Shown here: piece after piece, positions 54,046-61,651 of the stretch
How positions within the stretch are numbered: the first letter of the stretch is position 1
Layout of the letters: every line of letters begins with the position of its first letter
Assembly (NCBI RefSeq): GCF_001911425.1
Contig: NZ_MPPL01000001.1
Location: 3,852,885 to 3,916,884 of the forward strand
Reading direction: 5' to 3'
DNA: 64,000 bases
From: Mucilaginibacter polytrichastri
GTDB taxonomy: Bacteria; Bacteroidota; Bacteroidia; Sphingobacteriales; Sphingobacteriaceae
Position numbers and translations under genes: made by a program
The notes under the pieces: model-generated
What the model was told of the DNA's origin: nothing
The model's input: the letters and a program-made list of their open reading frames with translations, nothing else
The model's database searches: none

Positions 54046-55620
54046 TTAATATTTCCCTGTAAGCTCTTTAGCTACAGTTTCCAGTACAGCGGTAATCTGG
54101 TCATCAAACTTACCTGCTTTAAGGGCAGCTAAAGTCTCTGGGTGGCGCAGTTCCAGTTGGCTGGTAAATTCTACTTCAAACTCTCTAACCTTGTTTACAG
54201 GTACATTACGCATCAGGTTTTTAGTACCTAAGTAAATAATGGCAACTTGTTTTTCAACAGTTACAGGTGAGTATTGCGCTTGCTTTAACATTTCTACGTT
54301 ACGGGCGCCTTTATCAATAACCAATTTGGTTGAAGCATCAAGGTCTGATCCGAATTTAGAGAAAGCCTCAAGCTCGCGGTATTGTGCCTGATCCAGTTTT
54401 AAGGTACCGGCTACTTTTTTCATTGATTTAATCTGCGCATTACCACCCACACGTGATACCGAGATACCTACGTTAATTGCCGGGCGAACACCTGCGTTAA
54501 ACAAGTTAGACTCCAGGAAGATCTGACCATCGGTAATCGAAATTACGTTGGTTGGGATATATGCAGATACGTCGCCCGCTTGGGTTTCGATGATTGGTAA
54601 TGCGGTTAATGAACCACCACCCTTAACCAGGTGACGGATAGATTCCGGCAAATCGTTCATCGCTTTAGCGATGTCGTCATTGGCGTTGATTTTTGCAGCA
54701 CGCTCTAATAAACGGCTGTGCAGGTAAAATACGTCACCCGGGTAAGCCTCACGGCCCGGTGGGCGGCGTAATAATAATGATACCTCGCGGTAAGCAACTG
54801 CCTGTTTAGAAAGATCATCATAAACGATCAATGCAGGGCGGCCCGTATCGCGGAAGTACTCACCTACTGCAGCACCTGCAAACGGCGCAAAAAACTGCAT
54901 TGCTGCAGGGTCTGATGCGTTTGACGCCACAACGATTGAATAAGGCATAGCACCTTTTTCTTCCAGTGTACGTACAATGTTTGCTACTGTTGATGCTTTT
55001 TGGCCGCAGGCAACATATATACAAATTACCGGCTGGCCGGCTTCATAAAATTCTTTTTGGTTGATGATGGTATCAATACAAACCGCAGTTTTACCAATCT
55101 GGCGGTCACCAATTACCAGCTCACGTTGTCCGCGACCGATAGGGATCATGGCATCGATAGCTTTGATACCTGTTTGCAGAGGCTCGGTTACCGGCTGACG
55201 ATAGATTACACCCGGTGCTTTACGCTCTAAAGGCATCTCGTAAGTTTCGCCTTTAATTGGTCCTTTACCATCAATAGGCTCGCCCAGTGTGTTCACCACA
55301 CGGCCCAACATACCTTCGCCTACACGTAGTGAGGCTATTTTGCGGGTACGTTTAATGGTATCGCCTTCGCTAACACCGTCAGACTGACCTAACAATACCA
55401 CACCCACATTATCTTCTTCAAGATTCAGTACAATGCCTTGCAGGCCATTATCAAATTCAACCAGCTCGCCTGATTGTACTTGCGTTAATCCATAAACGCG
55501 TGCAATACCGTCACCCACCTGGAGTACGGTACCCACTTCTTCTAATTCAGTTTCTGACTTGAAGCCTGACAATTGCTGGCGCAATATGGCTGATACTTCG
55601 TCTGGTCTAACCTCTGCCAT
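54046..55620 (-). CDS. atpA: F1 ATP synthase alpha subunit
   Basis: A 524-residue nucleotide-binding, non-catalytic alpha subunit. Walker A GDRQIGKTA, Walker B segment ALIVYDDLSKQAVAY, the alpha-specific arginine region SRVGGNAQIKSM and the N-terminal VLQVGDGIARVYGL beta-barrel are all present. Length and order are normal. It is preceded closely by atpH (38 bp) and followed by the palindromic repeat and atpG. The catalytic beta (atpD) and epsilon (atpC) genes are not in the window, as usual for Bacteroidota where they form a separate pair. Confidence 0.98.
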   Translation of the reverse strand: MAEVRPDEVSAILRQQLSGFKSETELEEVGTVLQVGDGIARVYGLTQVQSGELVEFDNGLQGIVLNLEEDNVGVVLLGQSDGVSEGDTIKRTRKIASLRVGEGMLGRVVNTLGEPIDGKGPIKGETYEMPLERKAPGVIYRQPVTEPLQTGIKAIDAMIPIGRGQRELVIGDRQIGKTAVCIDTIINQKEFYEAGQPVICIYVACGQKASTVANIVRTLEEKGAMPYSIVVASNASDPAAMQFFAPFAGAAVGEYFRDTGRPALIVYDDLSKQAVAYREVSLLLRRPPGREAYPGDVFYLHSRLLERAAKINANDDIAKAMNDLPESIRHLVKGGGSLTALPIIETQAGDVSAYIPTNVISITDGQIFLESNLFNAGVRPAINVGISVSRVGGNAQIKSMKKVAGTLKLDQAQYRELEAFSKFGSDLDASTKLVIDKGARNVEMLKQAQYSPVTVEKQVAIIYLGTKNLMRNVPVNKVREFEVEFTSQLELRHPETLAALKAGKFDDQITAVLETVAKELTGKY

Positions 55621-55658
55621 TTTATTTTATCTGTTTTAGCGTTTGCTTTTCTATTTAA

Positions 55659-56207
55659 TTATTGAACTACCGGCTGGCCGAAATCTTTTCTCAACTTCGT
55701 TAAGCTGCTTGATACGCTTGTATCAATTTGCTTATCTCCAACGGTTAATATAAACCCGCCAATTAATGAGGCATCAACTTTTTCAGTCAATATCACTTCG
55801 CCGGCGGCTATTTTTTTCACTTCGTCAATAACCTGTATACGGTTACTTTCAGATAGCGGGGCTGCAGATACTACCGTAGCCCTTACGATATGTTTAAATA
55901 CATCATACTGGTTTACAAACGCCTGCGCTGTTGGGTATAAAAGTTCTGCGCGGCCTTTGCTTACTACCAGTTTAAAAAAGGCAAGGGTCATTTTATTAAC
56001 CTTATCGCCAAAAATGCCTACCAATACACCCGTTTTTTTATCCTGTGGGATAATTGGGTTACGCAATACGGCTTCCAGCTGCGAATTAGCTTTTACGGTT
56101 TGTTCAAACAAACTCATATCGGCCCTTACGGCTTCCAGTGCGTTTTGCTCTTTGGCTAAGTCTATCAGTGATTTGGCGTACCTGGTTGCAACTGTTGTTT
56201 CAGACAT
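55659..56207 (-). CDS. atpH: F1 ATP synthase delta subunit
   Basis: A 182-residue peripheral-stalk subunit (OSCP homolog). The N-terminal six-helix domain starts VATRYAKSLIDLAKEQNALEAV, and the C-terminal part has VDASLIGGFILTVGDKQIDTSV, the delta-family signature. It connects the b subunit with the alpha/beta head. It starts 79 bp after the atpF stop; the gap is filled by a repeat of TTGTCAG/TTATCAG units. Confidence 0.95.
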   Translation of the reverse strand: MSETTVATRYAKSLIDLAKEQNALEAVRADMSLFEQTVKANSQLEAVLRNPIIPQDKKTGVLVGIFGDKVNKMTLAFFKLVVSKGRAELLYPTAQAFVNQYDVFKHIVRATVVSAAPLSESNRIQVIDEVKKIAAGEVILTEKVDASLIGGFILTVGDKQIDTSVSSSLTKLRKDFGQPVVQ

Positions 56208-56217
56208 ATATCTTATA

Positions 56218-56287
56218 GTTGTCAGTTATCAGTTGTCAGTTATCAGTTATCAATCTTCAGACAACGGACAACAGACAACAGACAACC
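56218..56287. repeat. Intergenic TTGTCAG/TTATCAG repeat between atpF and atpH
   Basis: Tandem units GTTGTCAGTTATCAG followed, in opposite sense, by ACAACGGACAACAGACAACAG. The unit resembles the perfect palindrome at 25530-25621. It overlaps the end of atpF by one base. Confidence 0.75.
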
Positions 56288-56796
56288 TAATTAACTTTAA
56301 CTTCTTTTAACAGGTCGGCAACAAGTTGGTCCTGCTCTCTTTGGTTTTCAAATTGCTTGCGCAATAATTTCTCAGCAATATCGATAGAAAGGTTAGCCAC
56401 CTGATTTTTAACATCAGCAATGGCAATTGCTTTCTGGTTGTTAATTTCAATGCTTGCTTTCTCAATCATACGGGCACCTTCAGCCTGTGCAGCTTCTTTA
56501 GCCTCGTTAATGATCTGATCTTTCATGTGGCGTGCTTCTTTCAAAATCAGGTCGCGCTCGGCACGGGCTTGTTTCAATAAGCTCTGGTTTTCGTTGGTTA
56601 AACGCGCCATCTCTTCTTTAGCAGCCTCTGCTTTTAAAAGTGCATCTTCAATAGAGCGTTCTCTATCGTTAATTGCAGCCATGATAGGTTTCCAGGCAAA
56701 TTTACCCAGCAATATTAATAATATCACAAACGCAACTGTAGACCAAACTACAAAGCCTAAGTGATCATTTAATAAACCGTCAAATAATTCTTCCAT
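56287..56796 (-). CDS. atpF: Fo ATP synthase b subunit
   Basis: A 169-residue peripheral stalk protein. The ATG giving MEELFDGLLNDHLGF is chosen; the frame runs 10 codons upstream, toward the hairpin after atpE, but that extension is hydrophilic and not family-like. One N-terminal membrane helix (VVWSTVAFVILLILLGKFAW) leads into a long Ala/Glu/Lys coiled coil (SIEDALLKAEAAKEEMARL), ending in DQLVADLLKEV. It lies 81 bp after the atpE stop, separated by a hairpin that may tune relative expression. Confidence 0.95.
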   Translation of the reverse strand: MEELFDGLLNDHLGFVVWSTVAFVILLILLGKFAWKPIMAAINDRERSIEDALLKAEAAKEEMARLTNENQSLLKQARAERDLILKEARHMKDQIINEAKEAAQAEGARMIEKASIEINNQKAIAIADVKNQVANLSIDIAEKLLRKQFENQREQDQLVADLLKEVKVN

Positions 56797-56828
56797 TATG
56801 TATTTAAAATCTTTGTCAATTTTCAATA

Positions 56829-56863
56829 AGTAAAGCCCGTCGCCAATCGCTACAGGCTTTACT
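56829..56863 (-). promoter_or_regulatory. Intercistronic hairpin between atpE and atpF
   Basis: The stem AGTAAAGCC/GGCTTTACT (9 bp, perfect) extends by a few interrupted pairs toward the loop. It lies in the 81-bp gap, with no U-run after it. It could protect or partially end the transcript; c subunits are needed in several-fold excess over b. Confidence 0.6.
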
Positions 56864-56876
56864 ATTTAATCGGCAA

Positions 56877-57083
56877 TTACTTGCCTAATAATGCTACTAC
56901 CACACCGAATAAAGCAACACCTTCTACAAGGGCTGCAGCGATGATCATGGCAGTTTGGATTTTTGAAGAAGCTTCAGGCTGACGAGCAATACCTTCCATT
57001 GCTTTACCACCAATCTGACCGATACCGATACCTGCACCGATAACCGCTAAACCTGCACCTAATGCAGCAATACTTCCAGTCAT
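56877..57083 (-). CDS. atpE: Fo ATP synthase c subunit
   Basis: A 68-residue two-helix proteolipid. The first helix contains GSIAALGAGLAVIGAGIGIGQIGG, the polar loop GIARQPEAS, and the second helix has the ion-binding Glu in AAALVEGVALFGVVVALL. Na+-type ligand residues are not evident, so proton coupling is likely. The short length is normal. It starts 48 bp after the atpB stop. Confidence 0.97.
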   Translation of the reverse strand: MTGSIAALGAGLAVIGAGIGIGQIGGKAMEGIARQPEASSKIQTAMIIAAALVEGVALFGVVVALLGK

Positions 57084-57131
57084 GTTTGTTAAAATTTAAA
57101 AGTTAAATATAGTGTATAATTATTTACGATA

Positions 57132-58208
57132 TTAATGGTGATGCTCCTCTACCGCGGTGCCAATAAACAGGGCGGTAAGCATCGTGAAAATAAACGCTTG
57201 CAGAAACGCAACCAGTAACTCCAGCACATCCATAAACAATACGAATGCTACTGATACCGGCGCTATGTACAGCGATTTAAAAATAAAGATCAGTGATATT
57301 AAGCTCAGCACGATAATGTGGCCCGCAGATATGTTAGCATATAGACGGATCATTAACGCGAAAGGCTTAGAGATGATACCGATTAACTCAACCGGGATCA
57401 TGATCGGGTATAACCAAAGTGGTACATCCGGCATAAAAATGTGTTTCCAATAGTACTTATTAGCACTAAAGTTAACAATCAATAATACGATGGTAGCCAG
57501 TACAAAAGTTAATAATATGTTACCTGTAACGTTAGCACCACCCGGAAATAATGGAATTAAGCCCAACATATTATTCATCCATATAAAAAAGAATATGGTT
57601 AATAATACCGGCATATATTTTTGGTAGCGGTAACCGATGTTTGGGCGGGCTATCTCATCACGAACAAACATAATGATAGGCTCGATAAATGATTGTAAGC
57701 CCTTTGGTGCTTTACCCTCACGCTTTTTATAGGCAGATGCCACACTTATAAAGATAAGCAGCAATAAAGTCCCGGCAATCCATAAAGCAACCACATTTTT
57801 AGTGATCGAGAAATCATAGATATGATGCGATGCCTCTTTATCTACATTTCCGGCTGCATCAACAACCCTGATCTTATCATCAACCAATTTATAGTTGTGA
57901 TATTTACCTACAGCAACACCTTCGCTGTTAAACTTAGATGCCGAGAAAGACTCGGTGCCTTTTTCGGTAAAAATAATTACCGGCAGCGGAATTGATACTT
58001 CTCCACCTACATGCCAGTAGTGAGAATCACCAATATGCTCTAATATGGCAGTAGTAGGATTAAATGCCTCTTCTTTGGCATTTTTTTCGCTTACTGACTC
58101 TTTTTCGCCTTGTATAGCGAAACTTTTACATGCTAATAAACTCAGAAAAACGCTTAAAACAACGCTTAAAGTAATTTTTTTTGAGTTCAAAATGTGGCTA
58201 AAATCCAT
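57132..58208 (-). CDS. atpB: Fo ATP synthase a subunit
   Basis: A 358-residue integral membrane subunit providing the proton half-channels. The essential Arg is in PFALMIRLYANISAGH. Five or six membrane helices lie in the C-terminal two-thirds. The N-terminal 140 residues are a long extension with a signal-like segment (LSVVLSVFLSLLAC) and a periplasmic-facing region, a feature of Bacteroidota AtpB that makes it longer than the about 270-residue E. coli protein. The last residues are histidine-rich (EEHHH). Confidence 0.96.
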   Translation of the reverse strand: MDFSHILNSKKITLSVVLSVFLSLLACKSFAIQGEKESVSEKNAKEEAFNPTTAILEHIGDSHYWHVGGEVSIPLPVIIFTEKGTESFSASKFNSEGVAVGKYHNYKLVDDKIRVVDAAGNVDKEASHHIYDFSITKNVVALWIAGTLLLLIFISVASAYKKREGKAPKGLQSFIEPIIMFVRDEIARPNIGYRYQKYMPVLLTIFFFIWMNNMLGLIPLFPGGANVTGNILLTFVLATIVLLIVNFSANKYYWKHIFMPDVPLWLYPIMIPVELIGIISKPFALMIRLYANISAGHIIVLSLISLIFIFKSLYIAPVSVAFVLFMDVLELLVAFLQAFIFTMLTALFIGTAVEEHHH

Positions 58209-58222
58209 TTACGCGGAGATTT

Positions 58223-58603
58223 TTACTTTTTATTTTGGATGCGCAAGTTACTTAATAGCGTGTATATTTCAAAGGCTGTATTTAAGAAATATAAAGAAAA
58301 AAAGCAAAGGATAAACCTGGAGGCGTTTATACGTATATATAGCAGATATATTACGGCAAAAGTCATACACGCAAGCAACTTAACCGTAGTTGCGCCCAGA
58401 AACAATTGCACACCGGGTTTATCGCCTTTTTCTTGCCCGAGCACCACAATGCTGCAAACCACATACGTGATTAAAAAATAAAACAGGTATATAAACCAAA
58501 ACTTAGGCACCAGCCATTCACTATAAGGTGAGAAACTTACCCACAAAGGTAAAATAGCAATCAACAAAGAAAATGCGAGAAAATTAACAGTTAAGCGGAT
58601 CAA
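58223..58603 (-). CDS. AtpI-like four-helix membrane protein in ATP synthase operon
   Basis: A 126-residue membrane protein with four predicted helices (LTVNFLAFSLLIAILPLWV; FWFIYLFYFLITYVVCSIVV; ATTVKLLACMTFAVIYLLYI; FILCFFSLYFLNTAFEIYTLL). It starts at a TTG overlapping the atpZ stop (TTGA), and no in-frame ATG is available before the third helix, so translational coupling with a TTG start is the best call. The position and topology are those of AtpI (UncI), a non-essential assembly or Mg2+ factor, but the sequence is diverged and I do not give the symbol. Confidence 0.8.
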   Translation of the reverse strand: MIRLTVNFLAFSLLIAILPLWVSFSPYSEWLVPKFWFIYLFYFLITYVVCSIVVLGQEKGDKPGVQLFLGATTVKLLACMTFAVIYLLYIRINASRFILCFFSLYFLNTAFEIYTLLSNLRIQNKK

Positions 58604-58830
58604 TCTTTAAGCGAATTAATAACGAGGTACAAAGATATAAAAACCCCAATAAGCGCAAGCACCGCCGTTACCCACTGCGTTTGGTGATGCATGGATGCAT
58701 CTATTTTATAGCCTATAAATGTAGTAATGCCAATAGTGGCTATCATCTGAAAACCTATACTGCTATACTTAATGTAACTGTTAACAGGCTTCCGGCTGTT
58801 ATCTTCGTCTTTTTGTTCATTTTTGGTCAT
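58600..58830 (-). CDS. AtpZ/AtpI family protein
   Basis: A 76-residue membrane protein with two helices (SSIGFQMIATIGITTFIGYKI and VTAVLALIGVFISLYLVINSL), the AtpZ pattern GxxxxG...GYKIDxxxxxxP-like around GYKIDASMHHQTQW. The ATG giving MTKNEQKDEDN is used; an upstream TTG is in frame. A perfect -7 box (minus-strand TAAATTTG, 58834-58841) stands only 3 bp before that ATG, so the transcript may be nearly leaderless if this is the real promoter. It is the first gene of the ATP synthase operon. Confidence 0.85.
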   Translation of the reverse strand: MTKNEQKDEDNSRKPVNSYIKYSSIGFQMIATIGITTFIGYKIDASMHHQTQWVTAVLALIGVFISLYLVINSLKD

Positions 58831-58901
58831 CCGCAAATTTATTGATCCTGTTGGATAGTATTTAGTAAATTAGCGAGGCTTTTTATAAACACTGTTACGC
58901 T

Positions 58902-61649
58902 TTGAAGCATTATTGGGCTATTCATATCAAAAACCTTGTAACCATACTATTCTTGTTATGCCTGCTTGCCGGTTGTTCGCTCGAAAAAAAGAGCGGTTTT
59001 AACCGTAACATGCAAAACCTTACCGCGCATTACAACATCTTGTTTAATGCCAATAACCTGCTGCTCCAAAAACAAGAAATTTATGCGGGCTCCTATATAG
59101 ATAATTACAACCAGCTTTTACGCGTATACCAGGATACCGTTTACCACAACGGTACCGATAAAGAATTGGAGGCCGTAATTGCCAAGGCCGAAAACATTAT
59201 TAACATTAAAGAGCAAAGCCGCTATGTAGGCGATGCATACCTGCTGCTGGCAAAAGCTAATTATTTATACGGTAATTATTTTGTGGCCGATGAGTTTTGC
59301 AATTATGTAATTAGAAACTACTCAGACAAACCCGAACTATCTCAACAGGCCCGTAACTGGCGTGTGCGCACCTTACTAAACCTGCACCAGCTGCCACTGG
59401 CCAAAGCCGTTGCAGATACCAACTTAACGGTTGTATTTTACGCCAAAAAGAAATATGACGAAGCCAGTGTATACGCCGCCCACCTGCAGTACGACCTCGA
59501 TGCCGGTAATTATAAAACAGGCGAAGACATGGCCAAACGCGCCATTAAAACAGCAAACGACAGCCGGCTGCGCCGCAGGCTAACTTTTATACTGGCCCAG
59601 CTACAGGAACTAAACCACGAACCTGCAGATGCTTATGCCAGCTACAGCCGTATTGCAAACAGCAATGCAGCTTTCGAAATGTCATTCAACGCCGAGCTTA
59701 ACCGCATCAGGATTGAGGATGTGCAGAACAACCGCCACATCAGCCGCCTCGACAGGTTGAAGAGCTTGCTGCGAAATGAAAACAACAAGGAGTTTATTGA
59801 CCAGATCTATTTCCAGATTGCAGAATTGTACATGGCCGATAGCAAACTGGATGATGCCATTAAAAACTATCATTTGTCTGTTAAAAACAGCAGTAAAAAT
59901 CAAAACCAAAAAGGCCTCTCCTACCTGCGCCTGGCCGATATCAGCTTTAAAAACAAAGGCGATTATGTGGGTGCCAAAAAACTGTATGATAGCACACTGC
60001 TAAACCTGTCGCCAAACTATCCGGGTTACCGGTCTATCCAGCTTAAAAGTAATAACCTGCAATTACTGGCCGAGCAGCTGCGCATTATAGCTCATGAAGA
60101 TACCCTGCAGCAGCTAGCCAGCCTGGACGAACCTGCCCGTGCTGCACGCATAGATGTACTAGCCAAACAACACGTAGCAGATGTTAAGGCAGCTGCCGTA
60201 GCCAGCACCAATTCTGCATTTACCAATACCAATTCGCCAAACGCGCAGGTGCAAACATCGGGTACCCCTACCGCAAGTACGTTTTACTTTTACAATGTAA
60301 ACTCGCTAAGCCAGGGGTTCTCAGATTTTAAACGCCGCTGGGGTAACCGCAAGCTCGAAGATAACTGGCGCCGCAGCAACCGGTCTAACAGTGATATTAC
60401 CAACAACACCCAAAACATCACAACGCAGGTTGGCCCAACAGTGCTGCCGCAAAAAGATCAGAAATCGACAGACGACCTGATAGCCACCAGCTACAAACAG
60501 CAATTGGTGCAAACCCTGCCGCTTACGCCGCAAAACATTGCACAGTCAAAAGCGCGGGTATACAATGCTTACTTTACAATCGCCAACTTTTACCGCGATG
60601 TGCTGGAAGATCCAAAAGAAGCCATTATCACTTATGAAACCTTATTGAAGCGTTTCCCCGATGGTAGCGAGAAACCAGCTATTTATTATAACCTGTACCG
60701 CCTGTATAGTAATATCGACGTTGTAAAATCCGACTACTATAAAGACCTGCTAATTAAAGGCTACCCCGAAACGCCTTTTGCCAAAGTGATACTCGACCCT
60801 GATTACGGCCGCAAGCTTAACGATAAGGATGCCGAACTGAATTCCTTATATAATAAGGTGTACGATCTGTATGCGCACAAACAATATAAAGATGTTATAA
60901 CCAATGCAGAGCTGCTTTTGCAGCAGTTCCCGAATAACAAACTGGCTGCACAACTGGCCTACCTGCGTGCCATGGCCGCCGGGCATAATGAAAAGCTGCT
61001 GCCTTTCCGTGCCGATCTGTACAATATATTAAACCAGTACCCTAACGATGCACTTATAGCCCCATTGGTTAATGAGCACTTAAGTTATATAGATGCCAAC
61101 CAAAATGAGCTGGCTACCCGCCCTGTTGTGCTGATAGATAATGACCTTTACGATTCGCCTTTTGCGCAATCTTTAATAATAGCAAAACCAGTGGTTGCAG
61201 TAGCGCCAAAGCCTGTGGTTAAACAACCGTCAACACAGGCCAATCAAGCTCCAAACCTGCCTGCCCTTAAATCGGGAGCGGGTTTATATTCGCTTCGCGA
61301 TAGCAGCCGGTATTATTTTGTGGTTAATGTAAATGCAGGTACAACTAATTTGTCGTCTTCGCGTTTTGGTATCGGGCAGTTTAATCGTGCTAACTTTGCG
61401 CCCGAAGCCGGCATTAAACATCAGTTAAAAGATGCAGGTGACAATAATCAGCTTATCTTTGTGGGCGTTTTCCACAGTTTGGCATCTGTTAAAGATTATG
61501 CACGTGCCATTATACCGCTGATGCCTCAGATTATGAAGGTGCCTGCGGATAAATACAGCTTTTTTGTTATCACCCAGGAAAATCTGGATAAATTAGCCGA
61601 CAAAAAAACGCTGGATAGCTATATCGACTTTTATCAAAAGAACTATTAA
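58902..61649 (+). CDS. porW: T9SS periplasmic lipoprotein PorW/SprE
   Basis: A 915-residue tetratricopeptide-rich lipoprotein needed for type IX secretion and gliding. It starts at a TTG: this start alone gives the lipoprotein signal ILFLLCLLAGC (Cys about 25), and the next ATG would remove it. Signature: GFNRNMQNLTAHYNILFNANN at residues 32-52, followed by repeated TPR-like helices. The C-terminal part, about residues 800-915, is a globular domain. It is divergent from the ATP synthase operon and followed after 2 bp by the penicillin-binding protein gene. Confidence 0.9.
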   Translation: MKHYWAIHIKNLVTILFLLCLLAGCSLEKKSGFNRNMQNLTAHYNILFNANNLLLQKQEIYAGSYIDNYNQLLRVYQDTVYHNGTDKELEAVIAKAENIINIKEQSRYVGDAYLLLAKANYLYGNYFVADEFCNYVIRNYSDKPELSQQARNWRVRTLLNLHQLPLAKAVADTNLTVVFYAKKKYDEASVYAAHLQYDLDAGNYKTGEDMAKRAIKTANDSRLRRRLTFILAQLQELNHEPADAYASYSRIANSNAAFEMSFNAELNRIRIEDVQNNRHISRLDRLKSLLRNENNKEFIDQIYFQIAELYMADSKLDDAIKNYHLSVKNSSKNQNQKGLSYLRLADISFKNKGDYVGAKKLYDSTLLNLSPNYPGYRSIQLKSNNLQLLAEQLRIIAHEDTLQQLASLDEPARAARIDVLAKQHVADVKAAAVASTNSAFTNTNSPNAQVQTSGTPTASTFYFYNVNSLSQGFSDFKRRWGNRKLEDNWRRSNRSNSDITNNTQNITTQVGPTVLPQKDQKSTDDLIATSYKQQLVQTLPLTPQNIAQSKARVYNAYFTIANFYRDVLEDPKEAIITYETLLKRFPDGSEKPAIYYNLYRLYSNIDVVKSDYYKDLLIKGYPETPFAKVILDPDYGRKLNDKDAELNSLYNKVYDLYAHKQYKDVITNAELLLQQFPNNKLAAQLAYLRAMAAGHNEKLLPFRADLYNILNQYPNDALIAPLVNEHLSYIDANQNELATRPVVLIDNDLYDSPFAQSLIIAKPVVAVAPKPVVKQPSTQANQAPNLPALKSGAGLYSLRDSSRYYFVVNVNAGTTNLSSSRFGIGQFNRANFAPEAGIKHQLKDAGDNNQLIFVGVFHSLASVKDYARAIIPLMPQIMKVPADKYSFFVITQENLDKLADKKTLDSYIDFYQKNY

Positions 61650-61651
61650 AA

